64,000 bases of DNA from the NCBI RefSeq assembly GCF_900537175.1, contig NZ_LS999833.1:1-64000 (forward strand). The letters run 5' to 3'. The position numbers and the translations under genes are program-made. The notes below the pieces were generated by a model. The model did not search any database, was not told the origin of the DNA, and was given only the letters and a program-made list of their open reading frames with translations. Of this stretch, positions 60,994 through 64,000 are shown piece by piece (within the stretch, counting starts at the first letter, position 1; each line of letters begins with the position of its first letter). This DNA comes from Lentilitoribacter sp. Alg239-R112. Its GTDB lineage: Bacteria > Pseudomonadota > Alphaproteobacteria > Rhizobiales > Rhizobiaceae.

Positions 60994-62052
60994 ATGAGAG
61001 AGCGAAAAGACAAAAGATCCCCGAGAAAAGGTACCTCTGGCGCGCCTTCACGCAGGAATGCAGGCCCAAAAGCGGGAAAGCCGCCTGCAAAGAATAAAAA
61101 TAGCGCGAAACAAGGGCAGAAGTCGGGTGGACTGGCAGCAGCAAAGAAAGCATCCGGTCTCTTCTCTCCTCAAAGCCTAAACCCTGATGGAAAAACAACA
61201 GGTCGACCCAACGTACGTGAAGGTGCGCGGGAAGGCACGTCTCGTCAAGAAAGACGCGAACGTGTTTATATTGATGATTCTCCACGCCCTCGTGAAAAAT
61301 CTACACGCGCGAGCCGTTATCGCAACCGCGGTAATTCTGCGCTTTATCTTTATGGATTGCACACCGTTCGTGCTGCCATTGAAAATCCACGTCGCAAAAT
61401 CATCAAACTGCTAGCAACAGAAAATGCCTGGGAACGATTAGATGTAGGCAATGCGGGGCAAATGCCCTGCCCCGTCGAATTTACCGATGGCCGCAATCTT
61501 GATCGTCTCGTGGGCAAAGACGCAATTCACCAAGGTATTGTAGCCGAGGCTCATCCTTTACGTCCCAAATCGCTTGATCAGCTTAAAGATACGCAATTGA
61601 TTGTTGTGTTGGATGAAGTAACTGATCCGCACAATGTCGGTGCCATCATGCGTTCCGCAGTTGCTCTTGGCGCTGGTGCAATTATTTCAACGATGCGAAA
61701 TTCTGCGCAAGAATCAGGTGTACTGGCAAAATCGGCGTCTGGTGCGCTGGAAATGATTGACCATATCGAGGTTAAAAACCTTGGTGAAGCCATCGATGAA
61801 CTGCATTTTGTGGGGTTTCAGACCATTGGTTTGGATTCAGAAGGGCCGGAAGACCTTGTTGAGACATTTTCAAGCCAGCAAATTGCACTGGTTTTAGGCG
61901 CGGAAGGCAAAGGCCTGCGGCATAAAACACGCGAAATTGTGAGTGATCTAGCCCGCCTTGATATGCCCGGCCCAATTAAATCGCTAAACGTATCTAATGC
62001 CGCAGCACTATCGCTTTATGCCGCACATCGTTTTTTACTGCGCCAACCTTGA
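60994..62052 (+). CDS. rlmB: 23S rRNA (guanosine-2'-O-)-methyltransferase RlmB (TrmH family)
   Basis: 352 residues. A basic, low-complexity N-terminal extension of about 110 residues precedes the substrate-binding domain (YLYGLHTVRAAIENP) and the SpoU knot domain with motif 1 VTDPHNVGAIMRSAVALG, motif 2 ALVLGAEGKGLR and motif 3 SLNVSNAAALSLY. It methylates G2251 of 23S rRNA or a related site. The usual enzyme is about 250 residues, so the extension is extra. Its place next to tRNA-Tyr and tRNA-Gly is common in Alphaproteobacteria. Confidence 0.9.
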   Translation: MRERKDKRSPRKGTSGAPSRRNAGPKAGKPPAKNKNSAKQGQKSGGLAAAKKASGLFSPQSLNPDGKTTGRPNVREGAREGTSRQERRERVYIDDSPRPREKSTRASRYRNRGNSALYLYGLHTVRAAIENPRRKIIKLLATENAWERLDVGNAGQMPCPVEFTDGRNLDRLVGKDAIHQGIVAEAHPLRPKSLDQLKDTQLIVVLDEVTDPHNVGAIMRSAVALGAGAIISTMRNSAQESGVLAKSASGALEMIDHIEVKNLGEAIDELHFVGFQTIGLDSEGPEDLVETFSSQQIALVLGAEGKGLRHKTREIVSDLARLDMPGPIKSLNVSNAAALSLYAAHRFLLRQP

Positions 62053-62111
62053 ATAAAATAATAATTTCATCTAGCATCAAGCCACAAATGAGGAGTGCTC
62101 TGACGATGAAC

Positions 62112-62184
62112 AAGTAAGTCTGTTTTTATGAATTGCATGATGATCATCAATATTGAGGTGATCTGCGCGAAGACTTACTTTTTT
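62112..62184 (+). terminator. Long hairpin ending in a T run
   Basis: AAGTAAGTCT (62112-62121) pairs with AGACTTACTT (62171-62180), then TTTT; a GATCATC...GAGGTGATC inner stem folds inside. It lies between rlmB and the next gene, so it may be a terminator or a small structured RNA. Confidence 0.45.
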
Positions 62185-62197
62185 CTAGGAGCATCTT

Positions 62198-62731
62198 ATG
62201 CATCCCATTATTTATGACGTTGCCGTGTCAATTGACGGCTATATTTCTGGACCAGAAGGTGACGTGTCCGCTTTTCCACATGAAGGAACAGTTGTTGAAG
62301 ATTACGCCACACGATTATCTCAATATTCAACATGCCTGATGGGTCGAAAGACCTATGAGTTTGGCTATGCCTTTGGTCTGACACCCGGTGACAATCCTTA
62401 CCCACATATGCGCTCGATCGTGATTTCGTCAACAATTGAGCTGCCTGACGGTTCGCAAGTAGAGCAAATGGCAAACCCTAACGCTGAGACCATCCACGCT
62501 ATTCAGGAGGATGCCAGCGGACCAATCTATCTTTGCGGTGGCGGTGTACTTGCTGGCTGGGCGATATCGAACGAACTTGTGAGCTATATACGATTAAAGC
62601 GTGCACCAATCATTCTAGGGTCTGGCGTAAAACTGCTTGATGGCGTTACACATCTGCCGGAGCTCAAAGAATTGGAGATGAAGGCTCATGATGGCGGTAT
62701 TATCTATCAGGAGTTTGAAGTCCAGTATTAA
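62198..62731 (+). CDS. RibD C-terminal/dihydrofolate reductase-like protein
   Basis: 177 residues. The fold signature is clear: YDVAVSIDGYISGPEGDVSAF, MGRKTYEFG, SIVISSTIELPDG, YLCGGGVLAGWAISNELV and LKRAPIILGSGVKL. These proteins are NADPH-dependent reductases of unknown substrate, related to YwjB/YyaP. AGGAG precedes the ATG. Confidence 0.85.
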   Translation: MHPIIYDVAVSIDGYISGPEGDVSAFPHEGTVVEDYATRLSQYSTCLMGRKTYEFGYAFGLTPGDNPYPHMRSIVISSTIELPDGSQVEQMANPNAETIHAIQEDASGPIYLCGGGVLAGWAISNELVSYIRLKRAPIILGSGVKLLDGVTHLPELKELEMKAHDGGIIYQEFEVQY

Positions 62732-62812
62732 TGACAAGGTCATAGGCACAAACAGCGCCTATGACCTGCGCCTGATATTGCTCAGCGCCAATAACAGAAG
62801 AAGGAAGATAGT

Positions 62813-63232
62813 TTGGATACGCGAATTTTGGGAACATGGAATCTCGTTAAATGGGTAAATGAACTTGATGATGGCACTGAGATATTTCCCTTTGGCGAGG
62901 ACGCAAAGGGATACATACATTACGCAAAAAATGGCCACCTCTTTGTGCATATTATGATGTCAAATCGCGCCAATTACATCGGTTCTGATCCATTTAGTGG
63001 CTCAATAGATGAAGATTCTGCAGCCATAAAATCACAAATAACCTATGCTGGAACTTATGAATTTGTGAATAGCAAGCTCGTTCACCACGTCACGATGTCA
63101 TCATTCCCAAACTGGGTTGGCAAAGATCAGGTTCGCGACTTCGCATTCGACGGCGAACATCTGCATTTAAGCGCAGCCGGCGCACAATTTCAGGGTCAAA
63201 ATGTAACGGCTAAACTAATCTGGAAGCAATAG
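62813..63232 (+). CDS. Lipocalin-like domain protein
   Basis: 139 residues of the lipocalin_5 type: ILGTWNLVKWVNELDDG at the start, GYIHYAKNGHLFVHIM, YAGTYEF and LVHHVTMSSFPNWVGKDQVR. The start is TTG 62813 with AAGGAAG upstream. It probably binds a small hydrophobic molecule in the cytosol. Same strand and direction as the reductase gene, 81 bases after it. Confidence 0.75.
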   Translation: MDTRILGTWNLVKWVNELDDGTEIFPFGEDAKGYIHYAKNGHLFVHIMMSNRANYIGSDPFSGSIDEDSAAIKSQITYAGTYEFVNSKLVHHVTMSSFPNWVGKDQVRDFAFDGEHLHLSAAGAQFQGQNVTAKLIWKQ

Positions 63233-63260
63233 GTCAGGCAGCTAGACTTCGCTAAAATTC

Positions 63261-64000
63261 CTAGACCTCGACATCAAACTCTTCTTGATCGCCAACACCA
63301 AACACGCGTTTGTAGCGGGCTATTTCTTCTGATGGCCCCATAGCTTTACGCGGGTTATCGGATAATTTGACCGTGGGCTTGCCATCGGCAGATGTGGCCT
63401 TACATACGAGCGAGAACGGCGCGAGCCTATCATCAGCTACTAATCCCCTGAAATCATTTGTAAGCTTTGTACCCCAACCAAAAGAGATTTTTGCTCGCCC
63501 GTGAAAACGTTTATGCAGTTTTTCGATCTCGTCCGTATCTAACCCATCGGAGAAAATGAGCAATTTTTTCTTGGGGTCTTCGCCGCGTTTTTCCCACCAT
63601 TTTAAGGCATATTCTGCAACTGTAGAAGGATCACCGCTGTCGATGCGAATACCTGTCCATTTGGCAAGCCAATCTGGTGCATTATCCAAAAACCCATAGG
63701 TGCCATAAGTGTCGGGCAGAATGATCAGCAAATTGCCATCATGCTCGGTCTGCCAATCACTCAAGACTTGATATGGGGCATTGGCCAGTTCGGCATCATC
63801 TTTTGCAAGTGCTGCATAGACCATTGGCAATTCATGCGCGTTGGTACCAATGGCTTCAACCTCTTGCCGTCTAGCAATCATACAGTTTGACGTGCCGATA
63901 AACTTGTCACCCAAGCCCTCACTCATAGCTTGTACGCACCAATCTTGCCACATGTGAGAATGGCGACGTCGTGTGCCAAAATCAGCAACTTTCAAGCCAT
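63261..64000 (-). CDS. pncB: Nicotinate phosphoribosyltransferase, C-terminal part, partial
   Basis: The frame runs off the right edge, so the N-terminus is missing; about 246 codons are seen. Signatures are GLKVADFGTRRRHS, FIGTSNCMIARR, IRIDSGDPSTVAEYAL, IFSDGLDTDEI and ISFGWGTKLTND with a conserved ribose-phosphate loop. PncB converts nicotinate and PRPP to nicotinate mononucleotide in NAD salvage. Confidence 0.9.
   Translation of the reverse strand, partial: GLKVADFGTRRRHSHMWQDWCVQAMSEGLGDKFIGTSNCMIARRQEVEAIGTNAHELPMVYAALAKDDAELANAPYQVLSDWQTEHDGNLLIILPDTYGTYGFLDNAPDWLAKWTGIRIDSGDPSTVAEYALKWWEKRGEDPKKKLLIFSDGLDTDEIEKLHKRFHGRAKISFGWGTKLTNDFRGLVADDRLAPFSLVCKATSADGKPTVKLSDNPRKAMGPSEEIARYKRVFGVGDQEEFDVEV

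Overview
The window looks like the chromosome of an AT-leaning alphaproteobacterium, most likely a marine or host-associated member of the Hyphomicrobiales. The evidence is alphaproteobacterial-type tRNA-Trp, tRNA-Gly(TCC) and tRNA-Tyr genes, a DUF1127 miniprotein, a NIT-domain chemoreceptor ending in a CheR-type pentapeptide, and the rlmB-tRNA cluster. Genus cannot be fixed from the sequence alone.

Layout. At the left edge (1-336) is the start of a secreted-type protein. From 622 to 37325 lies a roughly 36.7 kb genomic island. It is bounded by perfect 53-bp direct repeats of the 3' part of tRNA-Trp(CCA); the intact tRNA and a tyrosine integrase sit at the right end. Cargo runs from left to right: (a) an eight-gene minus-strand sugar operon resembling fructose/fructoside uptake (periplasmic binding protein, cytoplasmic GH32-like hydrolase, class II aldolase, PfkB kinase, P-loop kinase, ROK repressor, ABC ATPase and permease); (b) an IS110/IS1111-type insertion sequence with a nonsense codon in its transposase; (c) a mercury-uptake remnant (merR, merT, merF, GDCCVxC protein) without merA; (d) a copper cluster (cytochrome c, CopC, CopD, cytochrome c) behind a CueR-type promoter; (e) ArdA antirestriction; (f) a LuxR/LuxI quorum-sensing pair with matching palindromic lux boxes and small companion proteins; (g) an orphan tRNA-Arg(TCT) fragment beside a P4-type integrase, a sign that the island is composite; (h) a FimB-sized recombinase next to two inverted 28-bp sites bounding a 115-bp segment, in front of a three-gene membrane/lipoprotein operon, which looks like an undescribed inversion switch; (i) a further integrase and a two-gene unit with a nucleoside-phosphorylase-fold protein reminiscent of defence effectors; (j) a MOBQ-type relaxase, an oriT-like region, a VirD4/TraG coupling protein and an M48 peptidase. 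With no type IV secretion genes present, the island is best read as an integrative and mobilizable element.

Right of the island (37353-64000) the content is ordinary chromosome: two chemoreceptors, YceI and cytochrome b561-YceI proteins, folD, a GNAT acetyltransferase, a DUF1993 protein, an HxlR-like regulator with a VOC protein, a large DUF2339 membrane protein, a nucleoside hydrolase with a GlxA-type regulator, a Nudix hydrolase, a PCu(A)C copper chaperone, a MerR regulator with a DUF2938 target, tRNA-Gly, tRNA-Tyr, rlmB, a RibD-C/DHFR-like protein, a lipocalin-like protein, and the 3' part of a nicotinate phosphoribosyltransferase gene at the right edge.
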